The notes: a model not told the origin generated them from the letters alone. A stretch of 64,000 nucleotides of DNA from Azospirillum sp. TSH100 (GCF_004923295.1 NZ_CP039639.1:420501-484500), one strand, 5' to 3'. Numbered from the stretch's first letter, positions 27,985 to 35,667 are shown. A program made the numbers and translations.

Positions 27985-28977
27985 TCAGGCCGTCCTCCAC
28001 AGCGAGATGACCATCACGCCGGCCACGGTCAGGGCGGCGCCGGCCAGTTGCAGCCAGCCCATCGGCTCCGCCAGCACCAGATAGCCGAAGACGGCGGCGG
28101 CGACCGGGCCGATGGCGCCGCACAGCGCCACCAGATTGGGGCCGACCCGGCGCAAGGCCTCCGCCGTCATCAGCACCGGCAGTACGGTGCAGACCACCGC
28201 CATCACCGCCGACAGCCCATAGACCGGCAGCGGCAGATCGAGCGCCGACAGGGGACGCAGCAGCAGGAATTGAAGGATGCAGCACAGGCAGGCCGCCGTC
28301 ATCGCATAGGCGGTGAAGCGCATGGAGCCGATCCGCTGCACCACCCGGCTGCTGCCGACCAGATAGACCGAATAGAGGAAGGCGCCCATGAAGACCAGCG
28401 CCGCCCCGGTCATGAAGTCGGGATGGCCGGTCCCGATCTCCGACCAAACCACCAGGGCGACGCCGGCGTAGGAGACCACCAGCGCCACCACCTCGCGCAG
28501 GCCGATCCGCTTGCCCAGGAACAGGGCCGACAACACCACGACGATGGTCGGGTAGAGGAACAGCAGCAACCGCCCCATCCCGGCCGAGACATACCGCAGC
28601 CCGAGGAAATCGCAGAAGCTGGCAGCGTAATAGCCGGTGACGCCCAGCGCGACCGTCAGGACGAGGTCGCGTCCGGCGATCGGCGCGCGCGCTCCCGTCC
28701 CGGCTCCCTTCTTGATGCCCGGCCACAGCGCCATGCCCAGGAAGAAGGGCAGCGCGAAGACCATGCGGAGCATGATCAGGGTGACCGGATCGACATTGTA
28801 GCGGTAGGCCAGCTTGATGATGACCGGCCGGAACGAGAAGGCGACCACCCCCGCCACCGCAAGGCCGAGCCCGACCAGCATCTGGACCGGCGGCAGAAGG
28901 CGCTGTGCCGTGACGTCGGGGGCTTCGGAAGACAGGCGGGACTGGGACAAAGCGACACCCTGGGTTGCGCCAGCCAT
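27985..28977 (-). CDS. EamA/DMT-family transporter
   Basis: The 330-residue protein has about ten hydrophobic helices arranged as two EamA repeats. Landmarks are R-P-V-I-I-K-L-A-Y, G-L-R-Y-V-S-A-G-M-G-R-L-L-L-F-L-Y-P-T and, in the second half, A-E-P-M-G-W-L-Q-L-A-G-A-A-L at the usual position near the end. Members export amino acids or other small metabolites; the substrate is not readable. Its ATG lies two bases after the stop of the hydratase gene, so the two form an operon, which hints at a shared metabolite. Confidence 0.88.
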   Translation of the reverse strand: MAGATQGVALSQSRLSSEAPDVTAQRLLPPVQMLVGLGLAVAGVVAFSFRPVIIKLAYRYNVDPVTLIMLRMVFALPFFLGMALWPGIKKGAGTGARAPIAGRDLVLTVALGVTGYYAASFCDFLGLRYVSAGMGRLLLFLYPTIVVVLSALFLGKRIGLREVVALVVSYAGVALVVWSEIGTGHPDFMTGAALVFMGAFLYSVYLVGSSRVVQRIGSMRFTAYAMTAACLCCILQFLLLRPLSALDLPLPVYGLSAVMAVVCTVLPVLMTAEALRRVGPNLVALCGAIGPVAAAVFGYLVLAEPMGWLQLAGAALTVAGVMVISLWRTA

Positions 28978-28979
28978 CG

Positions 28980-29819
28980 TCAGGCAACTGCTCCGGCCGC
29001 CACGGCGGTGCCGGACATCGGCTCCAGGCCGGTGAAGGCGATCCGCGCCTGCTGGCCGATGGCGATGGCGTGCACGCCGGTCAGGGCGCCGGTGGAGACC
29101 CACTGCCCGGCCTTCAGCGGCCGGCCCAGCCGGGCCGCCATGCCCAGAGCCACGGCGACCGCGGCGGCAATGCCGCCCGGCAGCTTGGCGCTGCTGCCGA
29201 CGCCGACGCTCTGCCCGTCGATCAGCACTTCCGCCCTGAGTGCGTCGGCGCCCTCGACGCCGCCCGCGATCTCCTCGCCGAGGATCAGGCCGGTGTTGTT
29301 GCCGAAGACCGCGGTGGAGGCGGTCGGCCCAAGGGTATTGACCGGGGCGAGCGGGCCGCCGGCCACCTCGATGACGGCATGGACGGCGGCGATGAAGGCG
29401 GCGGCCTCCGCCGGGCTGTAGTCCAGCTTGTCGGCGGGGGCGTCGGCGGCGATGCGCACGGCGAACTCCGCCTCCACCGCGCCGAAGCCGCCGGGAATGA
29501 CCGGAAAGCTCAAGGGGCCGCCGTCGGCGGTCTTCACCGTGCCGGCGAAGATCGGACCGATGTAGCGCATGGCGCCCAGCGTCTCCTCCAGCGCCGGCGG
29601 CACCCGCGCCACCTTCCAGCCGGCGACCGCGTCGGGCCATGCGGCGGTCGCCGTCGCCTGGATGGCGTAGGCGGTGGCGAGGTCGGCCGGCAGCGGGCCG
29701 GGGAAATCGGCAAGGCCGGTCGCGCTGCGGCGGGCGGCGACGAAGCGGGCCGCAGCCTCGGCGATCACCGGGTCGGCCAGGGTCGGGGCGCTCAGTCCGA
29801 TGGGATGCGTGACGGTCAT
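28980..29819 (-). CDS. 2-keto-4-pentenoate hydratase / FAH-superfamily protein
   Basis: The 279-residue protein resembles MhpD/HpcG hydratases, which hydrate 2-oxopent-4-enoate-type acids from aromatic meta-cleavage. Visible landmarks are A-Y-A-I-Q near residue 50, G-W-K-V, the metal-ligand type segment V-E-A-E-F-A-V-R, the I-E-V motif followed by G-G-P, and G-S-S-A-K-L-P-G-G. The start at 29819 follows GGAGAAG and gives the normal length. No other aromatic-degradation gene is near, so the natural substrate is uncertain. It is cotranscribed with the EamA exporter. Confidence 0.82.
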   Translation of the reverse strand: MTVTHPIGLSAPTLADPVIAEAAARFVAARRSATGLADFPGPLPADLATAYAIQATATAAWPDAVAGWKVARVPPALEETLGAMRYIGPIFAGTVKTADGGPLSFPVIPGGFGAVEAEFAVRIAADAPADKLDYSPAEAAAFIAAVHAVIEVAGGPLAPVNTLGPTASTAVFGNNTGLILGEEIAGGVEGADALRAEVLIDGQSVGVGSSAKLPGGIAAAVAVALGMAARLGRPLKAGQWVSTGALTGVHAIAIGQQARIAFTGLEPMSGTAVAAGAVA

Positions 29820-29992
29820 GGGAAACTTCTCCGCTGAAGGACGCCGCGACTGTAACGGTCCCGGCCGGTCCGGGAAAGTGCGCTGCAACAGACCAACAAC
29901 AGACATGCCAACAGGGCCGCTTCCCGAAAGGCGGGGTGGACGGACCATCCGCTTGCGGCAACACTGGCGGGGTCCTTGCCGCGGGAGAGGCC

Positions 29993-31297
29993 ATGCGTTC
30001 CGACATCGATGCCGCAACCACACAGCTTTTCCGCCGGATCGAGGCGCGGCGCGACGATCTGGTCGCGCTGACGCAGGATCTGATCCGCATCCCCACCGTC
30101 AACCCGCCCGGCGACGTCTACACCGACTGCGCCGAGCTGATCGGCCGGCGGCTGGCGGCGCGCGGCTTCGCCGTGGAGTATGTGCGGGCGGAGGGGGCGG
30201 CCGGCGACAGCGACCGCTATCCGCGCACCAACGTCGTCGCCCGCATCGAGGCGCCCCGGCCGGGCGCTTGCGTCCATTTCAACGGCCATATCGACGTGGT
30301 GCCCGCCGGCCAGGGCTGGACCGTCGATCCCTTCGGCGGGGAGGTGAAGGACGGCCGGGTCTATGGCCGCGGCGCCTGTGACATGAAGGGCGGCATCGCC
30401 GCCTCGATCATCGCCGTGGAATCGCTGCTGGAGGAAGGGCTGCTGACGGCCGGCGCCCTGGAGATCTCCGGCACGGTGGACGAGGAGTCCGGCGGCTATG
30501 GCGGGGTCGGGCATCTGGCAAAGCTCGGCTATTTCTCCCGGCCCAGGGTCGATCACGTCATCATCCCGGAGCCGCTGAACGTCGACCGCGTCTGCATCGG
30601 CCACCGCGGCGTCTGGTGGGCGGAGATCGAGACCAGGGGCCGCGTCGCCCACGGCTCGATGCCCTTCCTCGGCAATTGCGCGGTGCGCCATATGGGCGCC
30701 GTGCTGCACCGGATCGAGACCGAGCTGATCCCCCGCCTCGCCGCCAAGCGCACCGACATGCCGGTGGTGCCGGAGGGCGCGCGGCAATCCACCATCAACA
30801 TCAACGCCATCCATGGCGGCCAGCGCGAGGACCATGACGGGCTGCCCAGCCCGATGGTGCCCGACCGCTGCCGCATGGTGATCGACCGCCGCTATCTGAT
30901 CGAGGAGGACCCCGAGGCGGTCCGCGGCGAGATCGTCGCCATCCTGGAGGATCTGCGCCGCAGCCGCCCCGGCTTCGATTACGAGCTGCGCGAGGTGCTG
31001 GCCTTTCTGCCGACGATGACCGACGCCGACGCCCCGGTGGTGCGGGCGGTGGCCGCCGCCATCGAGACGGTGCTGGGCCGCCCGGCGCAGCATGTGGTGT
31101 CCCCCGGCACCTATGACCAGAAGCATGTGGTGCGCGTCGGCCAGTTGAAGGACTGCATCGCCTACGGCCCCGGCATCCTCGACCTCGCCCACCAGCCCGA
31201 CGAATGGGTCGGCATCGACGACATGGTCCAGTCGGCGCAGGTGATGGCGCTGGCGACGATGGGGCTGCTGGGGGGTGATGACGGGGTGCGGTTCTGA
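29993..31297 (+). CDS. M20-family metallohydrolase (ArgE/DapE-like deacylase)
   Basis: The 434-residue protein carries the M20 di-zinc ligands: H in F-N-G-H-I-D-V-V-P, D in G-R-G-A-C-D-M-K-G-G, the E-E pair in T-V-D-E-E-S-G-G, and the C-terminal H in D-L-A-H-Q-P-D-E-W. The dimerisation domain lies between about 190 and 310. It is closest in style to the ArgE/DapE family that removes acyl groups from amino acids. Real argE or dapE function is not implied, since the genes around it are not arginine or lysine genes. The start at 29993 follows GGGAGAGG. Confidence 0.85.
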   Translation: MRSDIDAATTQLFRRIEARRDDLVALTQDLIRIPTVNPPGDVYTDCAELIGRRLAARGFAVEYVRAEGAAGDSDRYPRTNVVARIEAPRPGACVHFNGHIDVVPAGQGWTVDPFGGEVKDGRVYGRGACDMKGGIAASIIAVESLLEEGLLTAGALEISGTVDEESGGYGGVGHLAKLGYFSRPRVDHVIIPEPLNVDRVCIGHRGVWWAEIETRGRVAHGSMPFLGNCAVRHMGAVLHRIETELIPRLAAKRTDMPVVPEGARQSTININAIHGGQREDHDGLPSPMVPDRCRMVIDRRYLIEEDPEAVRGEIVAILEDLRRSRPGFDYELREVLAFLPTMTDADAPVVRAVAAAIETVLGRPAQHVVSPGTYDQKHVVRVGQLKDCIAYGPGILDLAHQPDEWVGIDDMVQSAQVMALATMGLLGGDDGVRF

Positions 31298-31395
31298 CGG
31301 CGCCCGCCCCGCGGTCAGGGTGGCGGCATCGGGGCTCGACCGTGTGGCGGAGCGGCGGATGGAACGGCGTGGAACAGTTTTCGGCGCATGTTCCT

Positions 31396-32139
31396 CTACC
31401 GCCGGCCGGTGAAGGCACCGGCGGCGCGGCGGGGAACCGGGCCGGGGAGGAGGTTGGGGTATTCCTCATACTGGTTGAGGGTATAGGGGAAGACGCCCTT
31501 CGGTCCCTCCGCCTCCGGTTGGGCCAGGACGGCGGCGACCATCGCCGGGCTGGGCGGGTGGCGTTCGCGCAGGGCGCCGGGGATGGCGTCGTCATCCAGT
31601 TCGGGGACGGTGACGGCGGGCGGGTCTTCCGGTTTCGGGGCCGGCTTCGGAGCCGGTTTCGGGGTCGGCTTCGGGGCGGGTCTGGTGGTCGGCTGATCGT
31701 CGGGCTGTGGATCGGGTTGGGAGGTCCGCTTGGCGGTGGGCAGGTCGAGGGCGGCGAACAGGCCGAGCCGTTCGGCCAGCCAGCGCACGGTGGCGGGATC
31801 GCCGGCGGACACCAGCCGCTCGATCTGCTCGGCCACCAGGATGCGCAGCGAGGAGAGGCGCAGTTCGGCCTCGCGGTTCAACGCCTGTCGCTCCCACCAC
31901 ACCCTGTGACGGAAATCCTTGGAGCCGTAATAGGCCCGCCACAGCGTGGTACGGCTGCACCCCATGGCGCGCGAGACCTGAAGGAAGCTGTTGCCGCGCG
32001 CCAGCATGCCGGCGGCCATGATCCACTGCTCCTCATGGAACTGTGAACCGGGGACCAGCGAGCCTTCGGAGGGAGTCGGCGGCTCTTCGGCCCAGCGGGG
32101 GAACTGGTCGTTGGTGAAGCTGCGGGGATCGAGGGGCAT
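31396..32139 (-). CDS. HTH-containing protein with Pro/Lys-rich linker
   Basis: The 247-residue protein has a predicted homeodomain-like helix-turn-helix in residues about 35-75 (G-N-S-F-L-Q-V-S-R-A-M-G-C-S-R-T-T-L-W-R as neighbouring blocks). A helical region about 75-125 follows (E-L-R-L-S-S-L-R-I-L-V-A-E-Q-I). Next comes a linker made of tandem P-A-P-K-P/T-P-K-P units around 145-165 and a C-terminal tail. The N-terminal half recalls small terminase subunits and other phage-derived HTH proteins, but I cannot assign a function. The start at 32139 is preferred to 32154. It borders the AT-rich segment and may regulate it. Confidence 0.6.
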   Translation of the reverse strand: MPLDPRSFTNDQFPRWAEEPPTPSEGSLVPGSQFHEEQWIMAAGMLARGNSFLQVSRAMGCSRTTLWRAYYGSKDFRHRVWWERQALNREAELRLSSLRILVAEQIERLVSAGDPATVRWLAERLGLFAALDLPTAKRTSQPDPQPDDQPTTRPAPKPTPKPAPKPAPKPEDPPAVTVPELDDDAIPGALRERHPPSPAMVAAVLAQPEAEGPKGVFPYTLNQYEEYPNLLPGPVPRRAAGAFTGRR

Positions 32140-32180
32140 GGCGGAACTCCACAAGTGCGGGGGCTTGTGGGGGAGGTTAC

Positions 32181-32194
32181 AGGAAAATTTTCCT
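32181..32194. promoter_or_regulatory. Perfect 14-bp palindrome in divergent promoter region
   Basis: AGGAAAATTTTCCT is a perfect palindrome 42 bases upstream of the HTH gene and 89 bases upstream of the small gene that precedes the TIR gene. It lies at the point where composition shifts from GC-rich to AT-rich. It is a plausible operator for the divergent HTH protein; this is inferred from position only. Confidence 0.45.
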
Positions 32195-32282
32195 TATAGG
32201 CGAGGTTTTGCCAAATCGCGGATGGGGTCGTCTGTTGGGGGGCGGTCCGATTGTAAAGTCACTACGATGCCAAAGGAACACT

Positions 32283-32639
32283 TTGACAGATACTCAACGT
32301 CTAACTTACGCCATGAGCAGAAATTTAACTGTATGCGACAAGGTGGCGCTGGAATACCGACAAGAATTTCATGGTTCGCTCTTAGAACACACCTGCTTGA
32401 GGTTCTTAAATCAGATCTATTCTATGCATCGACACGCTATGGGAATGCAACCTCCTTTCCTGCTTCATAAACTCCATGGCCATTCCCCCACGATAGATAC
32501 AACCAAACGCATTTTAAGCTGGACTAATGCTCCACTCAAAGATCAAATGCTCAAGCTATTTCTAACTCAAAGAGGTTTAGGTGGCACGGCGCACAAACGA
32601 TCAGATCTTTTTGGATCGACTGACCTATATGGCGGGTGA
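32283..32639 (+). CDS. Small protein of unknown family, overlapping the TIR gene
   Basis: The 118-residue frame begins at TTG 32283, five bases after an AAAGGA Shine-Dalgarno (32272-32277). An internal ATG at 32313 has no such site. The protein reads as a soluble, partly helical domain (V-A-L-E-Y-R-Q-E-F-H, L-R-F-L-N-Q-I-Y, T-K-R-I-L-S-W, K-D-Q-M-L-K-L-F-L) with no family I recognise. Codon use is AT-rich like the TIR gene. Its last 59 bases overlap the TIR gene in another frame, and the TIR ribosome-binding site lies inside it. A coupled two-gene unit is the simplest reading. Confidence 0.55.
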   Translation: MTDTQRLTYAMSRNLTVCDKVALEYRQEFHGSLLEHTCLRFLNQIYSMHRHAMGMQPPFLLHKLHGHSPTIDTTKRILSWTNAPLKDQMLKLFLTQRGLGGTAHKRSDLFGSTDLYGG

Positions 32640-33279
32640 TCCGCCGGTCAAGGTTTCGAGTAAGGCGTTGAAAGACGCATTGGCTTGGGCTGACGATCGT
32701 TACGATAAAACTCGTCGTCAACTAATTGATGCAGGCGTTATCAAAGGGGTTGTAGGCGGCGTAGGAGGATCGCTTGAGCTTATGGGCGGCACTAAAGAAC
32801 TAGTGGATGAATCACCTGAGACATCCCTGACTAAACCGGTCAACGCATTTATCTCGTACAGTCACGCCGACTCCAAGATAAAGACCGAATTGCTCAATCA
32901 CATGGCACCACTCAAGCGCCTTGGTCTTATCAATGATTGGCATGATCAGGAAATAAAACCCGGCAACGAATGGGAGAGCACAATAATTTCTAAGCTTGCG
33001 AGGTCTGAGCTTGTTATTCTACTAATTTCATCTGATTTCATTGCCTCCGATTATTGCTATACCAATGAACTTAAAAGGGCACTCGAACGACATGCCGCTA
33101 AGAAGGCAACAGTCATCCCCGTAATTCTACGCCATTGTCTCTGGACTGAATTGCCATTCGGCAAGCTGCAGGCATTACCCACTGATGCCAAGCCAGTCAC
33201 GTCCTGGGAAAATCAGGACGAGGCTCTAATGAAGGTGGCGCAAGGAGTCCGCGAGGCGGCACAGGCTATGCGACGATGA
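32581..33279 (+). CDS. Winged-helix/TIR-domain protein, candidate defence effector
   Basis: The 232-residue protein has an N-terminal winged-helix-like domain (about 20-70: K-V-S-S-K-A-L-K-D-A-L-A-W, R-Y-D-K-T-R-R-Q-L-I-D-A-G-V-I, and a G-G-V-G-G-S wing). A TIR domain occupies about 86-215. The TIR landmarks are N-A-F-I-S-Y-S-H-A-D at the first strand, a BB-loop with G-N-E-W-E, and Y-T-N-E-L-K-R-A-L-E, where E163 sits at the position of the catalytic Glu of NAD-cleaving TIRs. GTG 32581 is the start because an in-frame TAG directly precedes it and AAAGAGG lies seven bases upstream. Base composition differs sharply from the flanks (24 G/C of 60 in 32281-32340), a sign of horizontal transfer. 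Confidence 0.8.
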   Translation: MARRTNDQIFLDRLTYMAGDPPVKVSSKALKDALAWADDRYDKTRRQLIDAGVIKGVVGGVGGSLELMGGTKELVDESPETSLTKPVNAFISYSHADSKIKTELLNHMAPLKRLGLINDWHDQEIKPGNEWESTIISKLARSELVILLISSDFIASDYCYTNELKRALERHAAKKATVIPVILRHCLWTELPFGKLQALPTDAKPVTSWENQDEALMKVAQGVREAAQAMRR

Positions 33280-33322
33280 TCTGCCTCGCCAGGGTTCATA
33301 TGGGCAACAGCCGGCACTTGAG

Positions 33323-33652
33323 GTGACGCGCACGGTCGCCAGGAAGTTGGGAGGGTACAGCCCGGCGCTCCGCCGGCCGCAAGTCGATACGCTCAACGGC
33401 TCCAAGCAGGCCAACATGACGGAGCTGCGGTTCAGATCGAATGGCGGTGTGTGGCGGGTTGCCTTTGCCTTCGACCCGAAGCGCAACGCCGTCATGCTGG
33501 TTGCCGGCGACAAGAGCGGTGTGTCGGAGAAGCGCTTCCATGCCTCGCTGATCGCCTCCGCCGATGTCCGCTATGACGTACGCGGAGGTCGGGGAGCAAC
33601 GGAATATGAAACCGACATAAGAAATGGTCGGCTGCACGGAAAACCCCGCTGA
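33323..33652 (+). pseudogene. Truncated RelE/HigB-type (Gp49-like) toxin gene
   Basis: The core matches the RelE/ParE-superfamily toxins of the phage-Gp49 type: V-A-R-K-L-G-G-Y-S-P-A-L-R-R-P, V-D-T-L-N-G-S-K, A-N-M-T-E-L-R-F, V-W-R-V-A-F-A-F-D-P, L-V-A-G-D-K-S-G-V-S-E-K-R-F. The usual first 25-30 residues are missing. The frame runs back instead into sequence at the end of the TIR gene. After R-Y-D the C-terminus is replaced by unrelated Gly/Arg-rich residues. Composition is GC-rich, like the chromosome. A matching XRE antitoxin lies 1.3 kb downstream, so this looks like a toxin gene broken at both ends by insertion. Residual activity is unlikely but not excluded. Confidence 0.65.
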
Positions 33653-33740
33653 AGCCGATTTCGTACAGACAACCATTCCGACAAGATTTACTGCTTATGA
33701 ACCCAGGGTGTTGAAACGGGACGTGAGGCGGCTCGCAACG

Positions 33741-33768
33741 CCTGTCGGAAAACACATGTTTTCCAATG
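33741..33768. repeat. 28-bp flanking repeat, copy 1 (with internal palindrome)
   Basis: This copy and the one at 34844-34871 agree at 26 of 28 positions. Both start CCTGTCGG and end GTTTTCCAATG. The core of this copy is an inverted repeat, GGAAAACA and TGTTTTCC around a CA spacer. Together the copies bracket the DUF2971-like gene in direct orientation, like boundaries of an inserted cassette or paired protein-binding sites. Confidence 0.75.
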
Positions 33769-33827
33769 TTTGCGCCAGCAAGTCTGGCACTGAATCGAAT
33801 TTACTGTTCTGTTGCTGCACGGCCCGC

Positions 33828-34655
33828 TTACTCGCCTTCGTCGATCTTCATGCGCACCCCGATTCTCTCAAGCGCTTCGCCAATATAAGCTCGGTTGGCG
33901 TCCGACGAGACGATGATGCGGACGATTATTCCGGCATCGATCGCTTTCTTGAACTCCAATTGAAGGGGCAAGCCGGCCGGGAACACAAGAGGAACTCCAG
34001 GGTTGCATTCAAACTTACCAACACCTATCGCAGAAAGGGATATCCTCAATTCCTTCTCGTCTTTGTACCTCTTATCCTTCAGAAACAAATAGGATTCTGG
34101 ATTAGGGAGGACAGTTTCGTTATTCCGGTGCGATTCCCTGTCCACGTACTCCACGATCCCATAGTTTATCGAGAAAATCTGCTTGCACCGGATTTCCCCA
34201 AGCATGAGCGTCCCGCTATTGATTGAGCTTTCAACCACTCCATTGAGGTATTTTCTCAACTTGCCGAAATTGAATTCGATGCATATCTTCCCGTTCGCGT
34301 CGCCGTTTCCGTAATTCTGCCAAATATATGGGGTATACTCGAGCGAGAAGCAACACGCGTAGGATCGGCTTCGGGATTCATCATAGTATCTCGCTGCCGA
34401 ATATTCAGGTGATTTCTCGAAACGCGGCCCTTCGTTAAACGGCCTATCAAGCGGCAATTGTTCTCCGTCGCTCTTGTCATCTCCGTACGTGTCCGCTCGT
34501 TGGAAGTGGAGATAATTCCCGCTTATCGAGCGAACGAAATTTTGAGCGCTCATGATTTTATAGAGCAACTGGCTTTCGGGAGGCTGCCGCAGGGCATGAG
34601 CGTGGGGCTCGACGGCTCCCATGGGGAAAGGGTACTCCGTCCCGACGATCTCCAT
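33828..34655 (-). CDS. DUF2971-like protein
   Basis: The 275-residue protein resembles DUF2971 proteins: L-Y-K-I-M-S near the N-terminus, Y-L-H-F-Q-R-A-D-T-Y-G-D-D, then C-F-S-L-E-Y, the I-W-Q-N-Y-G position where the family usually has M-W-x-x-Y, and C-I-E-F-N-F. DUF2971 proteins occur in some phage-defence loci, but their biochemistry is unclear. Codon use is AT-rich like the TIR gene, unlike the surrounding chromosome. The start at 34655 is preceded by AGGGGA with good spacing. It lies antisense between a broken toxin and its presumed antitoxin, inside two 28-bp repeats. Confidence 0.6.
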   Translation of the reverse strand: MEIVGTEYPFPMGAVEPHAHALRQPPESQLLYKIMSAQNFVRSISGNYLHFQRADTYGDDKSDGEQLPLDRPFNEGPRFEKSPEYSAARYYDESRSRSYACCFSLEYTPYIWQNYGNGDANGKICIEFNFGKLRKYLNGVVESSINSGTLMLGEIRCKQIFSINYGIVEYVDRESHRNNETVLPNPESYLFLKDKRYKDEKELRISLSAIGVGKFECNPGVPLVFPAGLPLQLEFKKAIDAGIIVRIIVSSDANRAYIGEALERIGVRMKIDEGE

Positions 34656-34947
34656 GGCCGTCCCCTGCGTTAATCGTGCCGTCGCATATCCTCTCGCACG
34701 GCCTCGATCCGGGCAAGAGCGCGCTTATGGCCTCCCGTTCAGCTTCGGGCATCCCCGCACGAAAGAGGAGCGTCTGCACGTCCCACCATGCCTCGCCGAG
34801 CTCGCGATGCTATTCTTGGGCCATCCTTTGATGGCTCCCGGCCCCTGTCGGGAAACACAGGTTTTCCAATGCCCAAGGCCCTTATGTCAGTTTTCTGCAC
34901 CGTTGCTCCCTACCCCTACATCTCTCCGATCTGAAAGGAGCCGAACC
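34656..34947. other. Gene-free spacer with the second repeat copy
   Basis: This 292-base gap holds the second 28-bp repeat and the ribosome-binding site of the antitoxin. On the minus strand a short frame (reads such as E-A-W-W-D-V-Q-T-L-L-F-R-A-G) has protein-like composition. It has a stop just upstream, no good start and no Shine-Dalgarno, so it may be a remnant of a former gene. I see no intact gene. Confidence 0.5.
34844..34871. repeat. 28-bp flanking repeat, copy 2
   Basis: This is the second copy of the element at 33741-33768, in the same orientation, with two differences (a G for A and a G for T) that weaken the internal palindrome. It lies 77 bases before the antitoxin ATG. The interval between the two copies is 1,075 bases. 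Confidence 0.75.
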
Positions 34948-35283
34948 ATGACGGCGACGATTCCGTTCGACCAAATCCTCTCCGGGATGACCGACAGCGA
35001 ACGCGCCGCAGTGGAGGCGCGGGCTTCCGAGATGCTGGCCGAGATCGACGGGCTTGCGGAGTTGCGCCGGCTTGCGGAACTGACCCAGGGGCAGGTGGCC
35101 GAAGCCCTGAATGTGAAGCAGCCGACCATCCACCAGATCGAGAAGCGGACCGACCTGTATCTGTCCACCCTGCGCCGCTTCGTCGAGGCGGCGGGAGGGG
35201 AGTTGGAACTGCGGATCTCCCTTCCGGGGAAGGGAGCGTTCAAGCTGACGGGGGTTGGGGAACTGACCTCCGGTTCCCGATGA
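34948..35283 (+). CDS. XRE-family antitoxin
   Basis: The 111-residue protein has an N-terminal helical region (S-G-M-T-D-S-E-R-A-A-V-E-A-R) and a Cro/C1-type HTH (about 45-75: L-T-Q-G-Q-V-A-E-A-L-N-V-K-Q-P-T-I-H-Q-I-E). A C-terminal part follows (Y-L-S-T-L-R-R-F-V-E-A-A-G-G-E-L-E-L). This is the usual build of antitoxins paired with Gp49/RelE-type toxins, normally encoded directly after the toxin. Here the nearest toxin-like sequence is the truncated one at 33323-33652. AAAGGAG (34934-34940) precedes the ATG. Its composition is chromosome-like and GC-rich. Confidence 0.8.
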   Translation: MTATIPFDQILSGMTDSERAAVEARASEMLAEIDGLAELRRLAELTQGQVAEALNVKQPTIHQIEKRTDLYLSTLRRFVEAAGGELELRISLPGKGAFKLTGVGELTSGSR

Positions 35284-35437
35284 CGGCCATGGCTCCGCCC
35301 ATCCCTCCACCGACAGCGGCTGCGGCTGCGGAGCCGTCATCCTCTCCGGCAGCGATATCGATTCCGGGACGGGCCAACGGCACAGCCTCAGCGGTAAGCC
35401 GGGGCAACGAAATCAGGTTAACGGTCTCGGCGATAGG

Positions 35438-35610
35438 CCCTCTCTTCCTTGGGGAGAGGGAGGGGACCCATGCCGGAGGCGTAGAGAGGGTGAGGGGGCC
35501 GGCGCGCTTTGCGCGCCGCCAAGGGGCATACTGCCCCTTGGCAATCCCCTGGCGCGGTCATTCTGCCCGCGCTGCCCCCTCACCCAACCCTCTCCCCAGG
35601 GGGGAGAGGG
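35438..35610. repeat. Mosaic palindromic intergenic repeat
   Basis: The 421-base gap 35284-35704 contains a nested palindrome. Small hairpins at both ends (CCCTCTC..GAGAGGG at 35438-35460 and CCCTCTCCCC..GGGGAGAGGG at 35588-35610) enclose complementary arms GAGAGGGTGAGGGGGC and GCCCCCTCACCC. In the middle are two tight hairpins, GGCGCGC/GCGCGCC and CCAAGGGGCA/TGCCCCTTGG. The end sequences share vocabulary with the repeat at 16.35 kb, suggesting a dispersed repeat family. I see no gene in the gap. Confidence 0.65.
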
Positions 35611-35667
35611 CTTATAAGCGCCTGTCTTAACCTGACGTCGTTGCCCTGCGACCGCCAAGCCTGCGCC

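Noticed and set aside
27895-29421. 508-codon plus-strand frame
   Set aside because: It is antisense to the EamA and hydratase genes and is full of Gln/His/Arg/Asp runs.
27985-30102. Possible fusion of an N-terminal region with the EamA transporter
   Set aside because: The extra N-terminal part is the frame-shifted shadow of the hydratase gene; the transporter starts at 28977, two bases after the hydratase stop.
33624-34226. 200-codon plus-strand frame in the accessory segment
   Set aside because: It runs antisense to the DUF2971-like gene, has no good ribosome-binding site and no recognisable domain.
34558-34779. Minus-strand 73-codon frame upstream of the DUF2971-like gene
   Set aside because: It overlaps the DUF2971-like start in another frame, has a stop just upstream and only a GTG without a Shine-Dalgarno. 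It is at most a remnant.
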